64,000 bases of DNA from Pseudoflavonifractor sp902362925. Lineage in GTDB: Bacteria; Bacillota; Clostridia; Oscillospirales; Oscillospiraceae. The position numbers and the translations under genes were made by a program. The notes beneath the pieces were generated by a model, which did no database searches, was not told the DNA's origin, and saw nothing but the letters and a program-made list of their open reading frames with translations. Shown here in pieces: positions 16,464 to 26,678 of this stretch. Position 1 is the stretch's first letter; each line of letters starts with the position of its first letter. The stretch lies in the NCBI GenBank assembly GCA_902362925.1, contig CABIYL010000001.1. One strand, 5' to 3'.

Positions 16464-17444
16464 TTAATCGTCGTTGCGCCTTACTCCCTTTCTGCCGTTG
16501 CCTCTTGTCAATCTTTCGAGCGGATTGCATTCATTAAATCTATCTCTTGCGCTGTCTGCGTAAATGTTCATGTAATGCTCACTCATAGCAAGGGAAGAAT
16601 GGCCTAGTATCTTTGACAACTGTACCACGTCACCGCCGTTTAAGTACCATTCACGGGCAAAGGTGTGCCGCAAGCCGTGAATATTTGTTTGTTGTACCCC
16701 TCTACTATGTGCGTATTTAGCATAAGCTGCCTTTAATGCGCCTTTAGATAACTGCTCATTACTAAAGTTACAGAATAAATAATCCTCTGGTTCTGTGTCT
16801 GCTCTCCATGTATTGATATAATCTTTTAATGCTCTTATTAACTGCGGCGGCAAGTTAGCTATTTGGGCGTGCTTATTTTTGGTGTGTCTGTAATTAACTT
16901 TTCCGTCCTTCAAGTCAATATCCCGCATTTGTATTTCTACCATTGTTCCCGTTCTGGCGGCTGTCCCCATGACAAAGTTACAGATAGCCCAACTGCGCCA
17001 TTCTGTAAAGCCTGCCTTGCGCTCTGGCCGCTTTAATAATTTCTTCACATCTTCTAGGGAATAGTCTTTAGGTAATTGCTCTTGCACTCTGATTAGATTT
17101 ATCTTAAAATAGGGAATGTAACGCTTGTCGCTGTTCATACACCAATACATGAAAGTCCGCATACAAGATAGATTGTGATTGATAGAGGCGGCGGCTAGTC
17201 CTTCTTCTCTCATGGCGTTAATCCATTCAGTAAACATAGAGTGAACAATATCACCGCTGTTATCTGCTCTTTCTCCAAAGTAATCACTAAATCTTTCAAA
17301 GGCCATTCTATAAGATTTAAGTGTTTCACCTACTCTGCCTACGGCCTCTTTCTCTGCTATGAACTCATTAAATAGCCCTAATAAGGATTGATTGTTCATA
17401 TCATCATTATCTGACCTTTTCACTCTGCGCCTTGGCCCTGCCAT
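16464..17444 (-). CDS. Tyrosine recombinase / integrase of element 1
   Basis: 326 residues. The N-terminal SAM-like core-binding domain is at ~15-110 ('FNEFIAEKEAVGRVGETLKSYRMAF') and the catalytic domain follows with Arg in 'GTAARTGTMVEIQMRD', HGLRHTFAREW (HxxR), 'ILGHSS' and the nucleophile in SEHYMNIYA. It would integrate and excise the element. AGGGGGT lies 6 nt before ATG 17444. Its gene starts ~200 bp from the right junction, the usual int-att arrangement. Confidence 0.93.
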   Translation of the reverse strand: MAGPRRRVKRSDNDDMNNQSLLGLFNEFIAEKEAVGRVGETLKSYRMAFERFSDYFGERADNSGDIVHSMFTEWINAMREEGLAAASINHNLSCMRTFMYWCMNSDKRYIPYFKINLIRVQEQLPKDYSLEDVKKLLKRPERKAGFTEWRSWAICNFVMGTAARTGTMVEIQMRDIDLKDGKVNYRHTKNKHAQIANLPPQLIRALKDYINTWRADTEPEDYLFCNFSNEQLSKGALKAAYAKYAHSRGVQQTNIHGLRHTFAREWYLNGGDVVQLSKILGHSSLAMSEHYMNIYADSARDRFNECNPLERLTRGNGRKGVRRNDD

Positions 17445-17474
17445 AGAATGACCCCCTTATTAGTAATGTAAAAA

Positions 17475-17545
17475 AATCAAGGTAAATCTTTTACTTGATT
17501 GTAACACCTTAATTTGGGGAAATCAAGAAATAATCAAGGATAATA
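17475..17545. repeat. Right-end copies of AATCAAG words (integrase arm-site candidates)
   Basis: AATCAAGGTAA (17475-17485), the inverted TTTACTTGATT (17490-17500), AATCAAGAAA (17521-17530) and AATCAAGGATA (17532-17542) lie between int and the junction and match the words at 11255-11319. Confidence 0.6.
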
Positions 17546-17565
17546 ACTAAAGATTGCATAAAAAG

Positions 17566-17592
17566 AAAAACCGTTGCGGCGCAACGGTTTTT
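17566..17592. terminator. Terminator just inside the right end of element 1
   Basis: A perfect 12-bp stem AAAAACCGTTGC with loop GGC and T5. It would block transcription from the element into the split chromosomal gene. Confidence 0.85.
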
Positions 17593-17651
17593 AGTCTATT
17601 AGCCTTTCTTTTTTTGAAAAAATCTCTAACTATCTTAATAAGAAACGCATC

Positions 17652-19571
17652 ATGTCTCTGCTGCTGGCCATGGCTCTTGCTCTGGGTCTGGCCGCCCCCG
17701 CCTGGGCGCAAAGTAAATACATGATTAAAGACATACCGGACACCAGTCTGGTCCTGTCTCCCGGGCAGGAGCTGGAGGCCTCCCAAAAGCTCAACGCACT
17801 GGGCCTGTTCCAGGGCGTCGGCACCAACGCCGACGGCACCCCTGACTTTGACCTGGACCGCACCCCCACCCGGGTAGAGGGAATCGTCATGCTGGTGCGG
17901 CTGCTGGGCGAGGACAAGGAGGGCCGGAAGGGCGGCTGGACGAGCCCCTTCACCGATGTGCCCACCTGGGCGTCCTCCTATGTGGGCTACGCCTACAACT
18001 TCCAGTACACCAATGGCACCTCGGAGACTATCTTCGGCTCCATGGAGTCCCTGGACGCGGCCCAGTATCTGACCCTGGTGCTGCGGGCCATGCAGTATGA
18101 GGACGGCACCGACTTCCAGTGGAACGCCCCCTGGGAGCTGTCCAACACCCTGGGCATCACCGACTATGACCCCGCCAACCCCGGCACCTTCACCCGGGGC
18201 ACTGCCGCCCTGTGGGCCTGGAACGCCATGAGCGCCCTCATCGCCAATTCCGATCGCTCCAACATAGCGGGCCAGATGCGCCTGGCGGACAGGCTGATGT
18301 CCTACAGCAAAATCACCGCCGCCCAGGGGCTGAATTCCGGTCTCTTTACCGGCAAGGGCGGCATCACTCTGTCCGCCAACCATATGGTACTTGTTCTGAA
18401 TGACGACTTCTCAACGGGACTGTCCGTCAAGGGTCTGCCCGAGGGCAGCGGTGACCTGGGCTTTACCTGGACCTCCTCCAATCCTGAAGTCGCATCCACC
18501 TACGCGAGTACCAGACAGAATGCCGCAAGCATCGAGGAGCATTCGGCGGGCACAACCGTCATTACCGCCACCTCCCCCGACGGCACCATGTCCGCCTCCT
18601 GTACGGTCCAGGTGATGGACACCCGCCTCAGGCTGAAACTCACCAGCGGCAAGGGTGCAAACAATATTGACGGCTATACATGCCAGCTGTGGGCGGAAAC
18701 CCCGGCGGAATTCTCTGTCAGCTCCTGGCCGGAGAACTCCTCGGCGGACAAGCGTATGACCTGGGAAGTGACGGACAGGGAGACCGGCGCTGTGCTGGGT
18801 TCGGATGTGGCCGATATAGAGGTCCTGTCCAGCGATACGGTCAAGGGCACCTCCACCGTCAGCGTCACCATGCACAAAACCGGAAAGTTCAACCTGATAT
18901 GCAGAACCAGAGATACGAAAGAGCGGATGTATCTCACGGTGGAGGGCACCTCCCCCGACATCGTACTGTCTGGTCCGGACACCATGGAGGTGGGACAATC
19001 GGACTCGGTCCGTGTACAGCAGGTCAAGGAGTATGACTCCTCGCTCTATGTGACCATGTGGAAGAGCTCTGCCCCGGACGTGGTGGAGGTGGGCGCTGTT
19101 ATCAACGACAGCCAGTTCGGCGGCGGCGTCGAGGCGCTGAAGCCGGGTACCGCCACGATCACCGCCATTCTCAACGACGGCAGGGAGATCTCCAAAACCA
19201 TCACCGTGGTTGATTCCACACCGGCTCCGGTGCTGAACCTGCCCGGCTTCCCCCTCACCCTGGAAAAGAAGGATGCCTCCGGTGAGCTGCTCTACCGGGT
19301 CACCATTACCTCCGGCTCCTACTACGGCTCCCGTGTGTCTGCCGGAATATGCCTGAACCTGGAGGGCACGGTAGACTACGCCGCACCGGGCGCCGCCGAC
19401 ATCCTCCTCCGTGTCAGCATTGCGGACGACGCCAGCGGAGCGGTGCTGGGCGACGGCAGTGTTGTCATTCCCGCAAAACAGGGCGCCTTCACATACGTCC
19501 CCGACTCGTCCTCCCCCAATATCCGCAAGACCATGTCCAATGGCCACACCTACACCCTCTCGTTCCAGTAA
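17652..19571 (+). CDS. Exported SLH/Ig-like protein whose 5' end was replaced by element 1
   Basis: 639 residues from the first available ATG. The signal core LLLAMALALGLAAPAWA is present, but its basic n-region (Asn-Lys-Lys-Arg-Ile, 17637-17651) is now upstream of the ATG, with no start codon before the in-frame stop at 17592 and no ribosome site. After the signal come SLH-like repeats (~30-200; 'SPFTDVPTWASSYVGYAY', 'FTRGTAALWAWNAMSAL'), then Ig-like BIG2-type domains (~225-320 with 'WTSSNPEVAS', and ~430-520), then a beta-rich end. It was probably a cell-surface protein. Without its start it may be silent. Confidence 0.75.
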   Translation: MSLLLAMALALGLAAPAWAQSKYMIKDIPDTSLVLSPGQELEASQKLNALGLFQGVGTNADGTPDFDLDRTPTRVEGIVMLVRLLGEDKEGRKGGWTSPFTDVPTWASSYVGYAYNFQYTNGTSETIFGSMESLDAAQYLTLVLRAMQYEDGTDFQWNAPWELSNTLGITDYDPANPGTFTRGTAALWAWNAMSALIANSDRSNIAGQMRLADRLMSYSKITAAQGLNSGLFTGKGGITLSANHMVLVLNDDFSTGLSVKGLPEGSGDLGFTWTSSNPEVASTYASTRQNAASIEEHSAGTTVITATSPDGTMSASCTVQVMDTRLRLKLTSGKGANNIDGYTCQLWAETPAEFSVSSWPENSSADKRMTWEVTDRETGAVLGSDVADIEVLSSDTVKGTSTVSVTMHKTGKFNLICRTRDTKERMYLTVEGTSPDIVLSGPDTMEVGQSDSVRVQQVKEYDSSLYVTMWKSSAPDVVEVGAVINDSQFGGGVEALKPGTATITAILNDGREISKTITVVDSTPAPVLNLPGFPLTLEKKDASGELLYRVTITSGSYYGSRVSAGICLNLEGTVDYAAPGAADILLRVSIADDASGAVLGDGSVVIPAKQGAFTYVPDSSSPNIRKTMSNGHTYTLSFQ

Positions 19572-19587
19572 GCACAGCTTCTCTGAT

Positions 19588-19626
19588 AAAAACCGGCGGC
19601 GGGCAAGTGCCCGCCGCCGGTTTTTT
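19588..19626. terminator. Bidirectional terminator
   Basis: A 17-bp stem AAAACCGGCGGCGGGCA with a 2-nt loop, T-run on one side and A-run on the other. Confidence 0.93.
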
Positions 19627-19631
19627 GCGTC

Positions 19632-20000
19632 TTATTCCTTTTCCCCGCGGCTGTAAGGCCCATGCCCGGTCTTGGGCAGGGCAGCCTTCTCCTTCTTAAT
19701 CTCCCAGTGGATGAGGAAAGTGAGCGCGGCCCGCAGCAGGATGATGGCGCCCACCACGGCAATCTCTAGCAGGTCCCGCACCACCACGGTGCGGAGAATC
19801 TCGCCGCCCAGCTTGAATTCCAGAGCCATGGCCAGACCCTGGGCCAGCTTGAGCCGGGTCTCCGGGTCCCGCTTGATATAGTGCACCACGCCCTGCACGC
19901 CGGACACCACCAGCACGGCCACGCCCACCCACTCAAACAGCACGATGCCCAGATCCACGGCCACATCCAGGGCGGTGTGCAGATACTCCATCCACTCCAT
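19632..20000 (-). CDS. DUF1622 membrane protein
   Basis: 122 residues with three hydrophobic segments (about 12-38, 62-82 and 85-108). The middle part is typical of DUF1622: 'RLKLAQGLAMALEFKLGGEILRTVVVRDLLEIAVVGAI'-like content, in which an amphipathic helix leads into membrane segments. The function of the family is unknown. ATG 20000 follows AGGGAAC. Confidence 0.75.
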   Translation of the reverse strand: MEWMEYLHTALDVAVDLGIVLFEWVGVAVLVVSGVQGVVHYIKRDPETRLKLAQGLAMALEFKLGGEILRTVVVRDLLEIAVVGAIILLRAALTFLIHWEIKKEKAALPKTGHGPYSRGEKE

Positions 20001-20192
20001 TTTGTTCCCTCGCTTTTCCCGTATTGCCCACGGCGGGGGCTTTTCCGCCATTATACCGGGAGAAGTGGAATTGCACAAGGGATTTTCCCCGGGACGGGAG
20101 ATTTTTCTTGTGGTTTCTCTATCCTTTTTCCCGCAAATGTGATACAATGTCTGCCGCGTATTGAATTCTTACTATATTTCAAGGAGTGCGAC

Positions 20193-21791
20193 ATGATCAC
20201 TGTTACCGACCTGGGCCTGGCGTACAGCGGCCAGCCCCTCTTCTCTCACGTGGACCTGCAGTTCATCAAGGGCAACTGCTACGGCATCATCGGCGCCAAC
20301 GGCGCGGGCAAGTCCACCTTTCTGAAAATCCTCTCCGGTGAGCTGGAGCCCACCAGCGGCGAGGTGTCCATCCTGCCCAAGACCCGCATGTCCATCCTCA
20401 AGCAGGACCAGAACGCCTACAACCAGTATACCGTCATGGACACCGTCATCATGGGCAACCAGCGGCTGTACGACATCGGCAAAGAGAAGGAGGCCCTCTA
20501 CGCCAAGGAGGAGATGACCGAGGAGGACGGCATCCGCGCCTGCGAGCTGGAGGAGGAGTACGCCGAGCTGGGCGGCTGGGAGGCCGAGAGCGACGCGTCC
20601 CGCATTCTCCAGGGTCTGGGCATCCCCGTGTCCATGCACTACGACGTGATGGAGAACGTGGACGGCCGTCTGAAGGTGAAGGTGCTGCTGGCTCAGGCCC
20701 TGTTCGGCAACCCGGACATCCTGATGATGGACGAGCCCACCAACAACCTGGACATCAACGCCATCAACTGGCTGGAGGACTTCCTGCTGGACTTCCCCGG
20801 CACCGTCATCGTGGTCAGCCATGACCGCCACTTCCTCAACACCATCTGCACCCACATCGTGGACATCGACTACAACAAGATTAAGATGTACGTGGGCAAC
20901 TACGACTTCTGGTACGATGCCTCCCAGCTGATGCAGAACCTGATGAAGAACCAGAACAAGAAGAACGAGGAGAAGGCCCAGGAGCTCAAGGAGTTCATCT
21001 CCCGCTTCTCCGCCAACAAGTCCAAGAGCAAGCAGGCCACCGCCCGCCGCAAGCTGCTGGAGAAAATCACCCTGGAGGAGATCCCCGCCTCCTCCCGCCG
21101 CTATCCCTGGGTGGCCTTCAGCCCCGACCGTGAGGTGGGCAAGGACATTCTCTTTGTCACCGATGTGTCCAAGACCATCGACGGCGTGAAGGTGCTGGAC
21201 CACGTCAGCTTCATCGTGGGCCACGGGGACAAGATCGCCTTCGTGGGCGACAACGAGAACGCTCACACCGCTCTGTTCAAGATTCTCACCGGCGAGATGG
21301 AGCCCGACGAGGGCACCGTGAAGTGGGGCCAGACCGCCACCTTCTCCTACTTCCCCAAGGACAACACCGAGTTCTTCAAGGACTGCGACGACAACCTGGT
21401 GGAGTGGCTGCGGCAGTACTCCTCCGACCCCCACGAGGCCTATCTCCGCGGCTTCCTGGGCCGGATGCTCTTCTCCGGCGACGACGTGTACAAGCCCGTG
21501 AAGGTGCTCTCCGGCGGCGAGAAGGTGCGCTGCATGCTCTCCCGGATGATGCTCTCCGGCGCCAACGTGCTGCTGCTGGACCAGCCCACCAACCACCTGG
21601 ACCTGGAGTCCATCGCCGCCGTCAACAACGGTCTGGAGGCCGTCAAGTGCAACGTGCTGGTGTCCTCCCACGACCACCAGCTGGTCCAGACCGTGTGCAA
21701 CCGCATCTTTGACTTTACCGACGACGGCAAGCTCATCGACCGCAAGATGACCTACGACGAGTATCTGGAGTCCATGGCCGCCAACGGCTGA
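20193..21791 (+). CDS. ABC-F family ATPase, YkpA/YbiT type
   Basis: 532 residues with two ABC domains and no membrane part. Domain 1: GANGAGKST Walker A (~36-44), a degenerate signature (VDGRLKVKVLLAQALFG) and DEPTNNLD. The linker 'QELKEFISRFSANKSKSKQATARRK' follows. Domain 2: GDNENAHTALFK in place of a lysine-bearing Walker A, then LSGGEKVRCMLSRMML and DQPTNHLDLES. From memory of B. subtilis YkpA, the missing lysine in domain 2 is a family trait. ABC-F proteins act on ribosomes during translation. AAGGAG is 6 nt before ATG. Confidence 0.92.
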   Translation: MITVTDLGLAYSGQPLFSHVDLQFIKGNCYGIIGANGAGKSTFLKILSGELEPTSGEVSILPKTRMSILKQDQNAYNQYTVMDTVIMGNQRLYDIGKEKEALYAKEEMTEEDGIRACELEEEYAELGGWEAESDASRILQGLGIPVSMHYDVMENVDGRLKVKVLLAQALFGNPDILMMDEPTNNLDINAINWLEDFLLDFPGTVIVVSHDRHFLNTICTHIVDIDYNKIKMYVGNYDFWYDASQLMQNLMKNQNKKNEEKAQELKEFISRFSANKSKSKQATARRKLLEKITLEEIPASSRRYPWVAFSPDREVGKDILFVTDVSKTIDGVKVLDHVSFIVGHGDKIAFVGDNENAHTALFKILTGEMEPDEGTVKWGQTATFSYFPKDNTEFFKDCDDNLVEWLRQYSSDPHEAYLRGFLGRMLFSGDDVYKPVKVLSGGEKVRCMLSRMMLSGANVLLLDQPTNHLDLESIAAVNNGLEAVKCNVLVSSHDHQLVQTVCNRIFDFTDDGKLIDRKMTYDEYLESMAANG

Positions 21792-21799
21792 TTGTGATT

Positions 21800-22340
21800 T
21801 CTTAAAGCTCTTCACAATGGGGTCCCCGCCGAAGCCCAGCGAAGCGGGTTCGGTGGGGGGAGGACGAGCAGCGGAGTGAACGAGCCCTGGCATTTATGCC
21901 GGGGCGAGCGATACACAGCTTGCGAGGACGTGCCTCCGGCGGGGTACTTTTCTCCGGCGAAAAGTACCCAAAAGCCGCCGGGGACACAGGGGCGGAGGGG
22001 CCCTTTCAGGGCCAAACGCCCCCGTTTCCCCGGACCCCTTTCGGAGTACGTCCTGCGGCGGTGGGGTTCAATTACCCGCCAAACTTGAAAGCCGCTGCTC
22101 ACCGGTTCGGTGCCCTGCGTGCCGTTCCTGCGTCACCCGAGCAGCGTTACCCGCCCAGACTTGTAAGTAGCTGCAATTCATCGGCGATCTCAATGCCGCA
22201 CGGAGTCTCTGCTTTATTATTCAGTCTCTGCCCGAACAACCCTGCCGCCCCAGCCGCAGCCGGAAAAAACGGTGCAAATTTCCTTCTTTTGTGATATACT
22301 GCTATATTAGCTATTATCTTTATTTTCCTGAGTGAGGTCT
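21800..22340. repeat. Intergenic GC-rich palindromic repeat region
   Basis: No gene is supported in these ~540 bases. They contain several hairpins, the clearest being GTACTTTTC...GAAAAGTAC (near 21945-21970) next to 'GCCGCCGGGGACACAGGGGC', plus GCGAGCGATA/GGAGTGAACGAG words. This pattern is commonly interspersed between genes in related gut Clostridia, judging from memory. The last 60 bases become AT-rich and lead into the next gene's promoter. Confidence 0.6.
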
Positions 22341-22347
22341 TGCCGCA

Positions 22348-23239
22348 ATGCGAAAAGAGATTGTCCTCCCGTCCCTGGCGGTGGGCGGGGGTATCGTGGG
22401 ATTTTTTCTCCGCCGCTGGGAGCTGGCCACCGCCTTTGAGGCGGACACCGGCCTGGTCACTCCCAACATGCCCTCCACCTGGGCGCTGATTATCTGGTCG
22501 GCGGTGCTGGCGGTGGTGTTCATCCTGTTGTGCCGGGGCAAGCACCGCCCCTTCGCCGGCGGCTATGACGCCGCCTTTGCCGCCAAGGGCAACACGGTGT
22601 ACGTCACCGCCATGGTGCTGGGCGGCTTCCTGCTGCTGGCCTCTGCGGTGCTCAACTACATGGGCATCCCCGCCGCCTATGCCGAGGCCGTGGCCGCCGC
22701 ACGGGCAGGCAACGCCCAGACCACGCCGCTGTTTGCCGTGCTGCCCCGGGCCATTCTGGGCCTGCTCTCCGCCATCTCCTTCTTCTGCGTCCTCTCCACC
22801 GGCAAGAACAACTACCGGGGTGAGGGCAAGGGCAAGTTCAGCTTCCCCCTGCTGGCGCCGGCCTATATGGGCTGCATCTGGCTCATCGCCGCCTACCAGG
22901 TCCGGGCAGGGGACCCGGTGCGTCAGGACTATATCTATGAGCTCTTCGCCATCATCGCGTCCCTGCTGGGGCTGTACTTCACGGCGGGCTTCTCCTTTGA
23001 GCGGGCCAAGGTGTTCCGCTCGTCCCTGTTCTCCCTGCTGGGCGTGTACTTCTCCCTGGTGACCCTGGCCGACGGCCACGAGCTCTATATTACGCTGCTC
23101 TACGGCTTCTGCATTCTCAGCCTCACCGCCAACGTGACGGCCCTGCTGGCCAACGACGCCCGGCCGGAGCCCAAGCCCCGCCGGAGCCATTCCGAAGAGG
23201 AATTCAGCGCCGAAGATTCTGAAACGGAGGTAACCCCCG

Positions 23240-23250
<11 letters not shown>
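22348..23250 (+). CDS. Polytopic membrane protein of unknown function upstream of metG
   Basis: 300 residues with about seven hydrophobic segments between 8 and 275 and an acidic, charged C-terminal tail (RRSHSEEEFSAEDSETEVTPDEQ spans the last ~23). No family recognised. Its last 11 bases overlap the metG start, so metG translation is probably coupled to it; the GGAGGT of metG lies inside this gene. Confidence 0.65.
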
Positions 23251-25202
<1,952 letters not shown>

Positions 25203-25210
<8 letters not shown>

Positions 25211-25357
25211 AGCGTCCGAGCCGTTATGCGCCGCCCGGATGGAGCGGAGCGACGGCGAGCGAAGGGCCGCACAGCGGCCCGCAGACCAGCCGGAGTCGCA
25301 GCGAAGCCGGGCGCAGCGCATAGGCGAGGCGTGATTCTGCTAAAGCGTCCGAGCCGT
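25203..25357. repeat. 22-bp direct repeats flanking an inserted ~110-bp palindromic element at the metG 3' end
   Basis: TCTGCTAAAGCGTCCGAGCC(GT) occurs at 25203-25224, covering the metG stop codon, and at 25336-25357. Between them lies a GC-rich sequence whose ends are near-inverted (ATGCGCCGCCCG... and ...CGGGCGCAGCGCAT), with internal hairpin GGGCCGC/GCGGCCC. It looks like an inserted REP/MITE-type unit that duplicated its target. The remaining ~95 bases before the next gene hold nothing recognisable. Confidence 0.7.
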
Positions 25358-25454
25358 CACATATATTTCCCAACACATCCGTCTTTCACCGGGCGGCCCG
25401 TCCGGGCCGTCCGGTTTGTTTTCCACATCATCCGCTTAAAATGTGAAAAAAGAA

Positions 25455-25661
25455 ATGAAGATGTCCATGTACCGCTATGAATACGTCCCTCTGTACACCG
25501 GCGGCGGCTTGTGGATGAACAACAGCGACTGCCAGCACCGGGAGATCATCGACCAGTACGCCGCCCAGGGCTGGCGGTATGTGGGCTATATTCCCACTCA
25601 GTTCACCAGCAACGGCGGCACCAAGGCCATTGAGTTGATTTTTGAGCGGGAAGCAGAATAA
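25455..25661 (+). CDS. DUF4177-like small protein
   Basis: 68 residues: 'YRYEYVPLYTGGG...IIDQYAAQGWRYVGYIPTQ...AIELIFERE', the strand-helix-strand pattern of DUF4177 (IINxxAxxGW...V..IFER). Function unknown. The start is uncertain: ATG 25455, 25461 and 25467 are all in frame and none has a strong ribosome site. It ends at a strong terminator. Confidence 0.65.
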   Translation: MKMSMYRYEYVPLYTGGGLWMNNSDCQHREIIDQYAAQGWRYVGYIPTQFTSNGGTKAIELIFEREAE

Positions 25662-25662
25662 G

Positions 25663-25697
25663 AAAAGGGACCTAATCAGTTGATTAGGTCCCTTTTT
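25663..25697. terminator. Bidirectional terminator
   Basis: A 16-bp stem AAAAGGGACCTAATCA with a 2-nt loop followed by T6. Confidence 0.93.
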
Positions 25698-26276
25698 TCA
25701 GCCTGCAGGAGAAATGGCATCCATATCCAGGGAGTATCCCATCAGCTCTCCCACGGAGGTAATCTTTCCCTTGACGGTCAGCGTGTCGCCCACCGAGGCG
25801 TCCATGACCACCCCGCGCTGCTCTTCGGACTTGATGTAGCACTGCACGCCCACAATGGCAAAGGTGTCGTTTTCGGGCAGCAGGGAGATATACTTTCCGC
25901 TGCTGTCTATCACGCTGAGCCTGCCTGTGAGCTCCACATACTGCCCCTGATAGGTCTCAGCCGCCTTGAGCGCGTTGGCGTCCAGATCGTCCATCAGGGT
26001 GCCCACATCATAGGGAGTATAGGTGATCTCCTGGGTCTGGACAGGCTCCGGCGTCTGGGAGCTGCCTCCGCCTGCTGCTGCTCCGCCGTCTCCGCCCTTT
26101 TCACCGCCTCCGGCCGCACCGCCGATGGCCGCAATTACAACAATCACAACCAGGGCGATAAACCAGGGCCGCTTGTAGAAGGGCTTGCTGTTCTTGCCTC
26201 CGCACTGGGGACAGGTTTTGGCTCCTGCGGCAATCTCCGCCCCGCAGTGCTTGCACTGAACTATTTTTCCCGCCAT
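25698..26276 (-). CDS. Zinc-ribbon membrane protein with extracytoplasmic OB-fold (tRNA_anti-like) domain
   Basis: 192 residues: an N-terminal zinc ribbon CKHCGAEI...CPQCGGKN (~8-28), one membrane segment (~38-55), a Gly-rich linker (55-75) and a C-terminal OB-like domain ('YQGQYVELTGRLSVIDSSGKYI ... VGDTLTVKGKITSV'). It probably acts as a membrane-anchored sensor or binding protein. AGGAG precedes ATG 26276. It is divergent from an XRE gene across a two-palindrome operator and parallels the XRE/lipoprotein pair in element 1. Confidence 0.75.
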   Translation of the reverse strand: MAGKIVQCKHCGAEIAAGAKTCPQCGGKNSKPFYKRPWFIALVVIVVIAAIGGAAGGGEKGGDGGAAAGGGSSQTPEPVQTQEITYTPYDVGTLMDDLDANALKAAETYQGQYVELTGRLSVIDSSGKYISLLPENDTFAIVGVQCYIKSEEQRGVVMDASVGDTLTVKGKITSVGELMGYSLDMDAISPAG

Positions 26277-26321
26277 ATTCCTTCTCCTCCTCTGTTTTCC
26301 GGGATAGTCTGCCACCATTTT

Positions 26322-26362
26322 AGTAAACATATTTACTAATGTCAATAGTAAATATATTTACT
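26322..26362. promoter_or_regulatory. Twin palindromic operators in divergent promoter
   Basis: AGTAAACATATTTACT (26322-26337, one mismatch) and AGTAAATATATTTACT (26347-26362, perfect) are 16-bp palindromes centred 25 bp apart between the divergent OB-fold and XRE genes. The XRE protein is the obvious binder. Confidence 0.8.
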
Positions 26363-26398
26363 GTGCTACCATTTCCCAAAAAACGGGAGGGAATGTGT

Positions 26399-26623
26399 TT
26401 GGACTATGTAAAGCGGATGCGGGATCTGCGGGAGGACTTCGACAAGACACAGACGGAGATTGCGGAGATTCTGGGCACCTCGCAGACCATGTACGCCCGC
26501 TATGAGCGGGGCGCCAACGAGCTGCCCATACGGCACCTCATCACCCTGTGCCGCTACTATCGTGTATCCGCAGACTATATTCTGTGTCTCTCTTCTGACC
26601 CAACGCCGCCAAAGGACAAATAA
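26399..26623 (+). CDS. XRE-family regulator (short)
   Basis: 74 residues, essentially one HTH domain: 'YVKRMRDLREDFDKTQTEIAEILGTSQTMYARYERG' then 'LPIRHLITLCRYYRVSADYILCLS', the common Firmicute type. I prefer TTG 26399 because GGGAGG is 8 nt before it; ATG 26393 has only 2 nt spacing. It probably represses itself and the divergent OB-fold gene through the twin palindromes. Confidence 0.85.
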   Translation: MDYVKRMRDLREDFDKTQTEIAEILGTSQTMYARYERGANELPIRHLITLCRYYRVSADYILCLSSDPTPPKDK

Positions 26624-26626
26624 ACT

Positions 26627-26666
26627 GCGCCCCCGGCGGAGTTCTCCGCCGGGGGCGCGTTTTTTG
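26627..26666. terminator. Terminator
   Basis: A 14-bp stem GCGCCCCCGGCGGA with loop GTTC, then G and a T-run. Confidence 0.92.
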
Positions 26667-26678
26667 TGGAAAACAGGT

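Larger units (their letters stand above)
11190..17636. mobile_element. Integrative element 1 (two recombinases, amber-containing genes)
   Basis: A block of ~6.4 kb, markedly richer in A+T than either flank, with a tyrosine integrase at the right end reading inward. It holds a serine recombinase, an XRE regulator, a lipoprotein and genes of unknown function. The borders are set by the split gene: left junction near 11187-11190, right junction near 17637-17640. Only AAT is shared exactly at the junctions, so the crossover may tolerate mismatched coupling bases, as Tn916-type integrases do. Repeats of AATCAAGGATA near both ends look like integrase arm sites. No conjugation or capsid genes are seen. 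Confidence 0.85.

Noticed and set aside
21225..21300. Missing Walker A lysine in the second ABC domain
   Set aside because: From memory the same replacement occurs in B. subtilis YkpA, so it is a trait of this ABC-F group and not a local defect.
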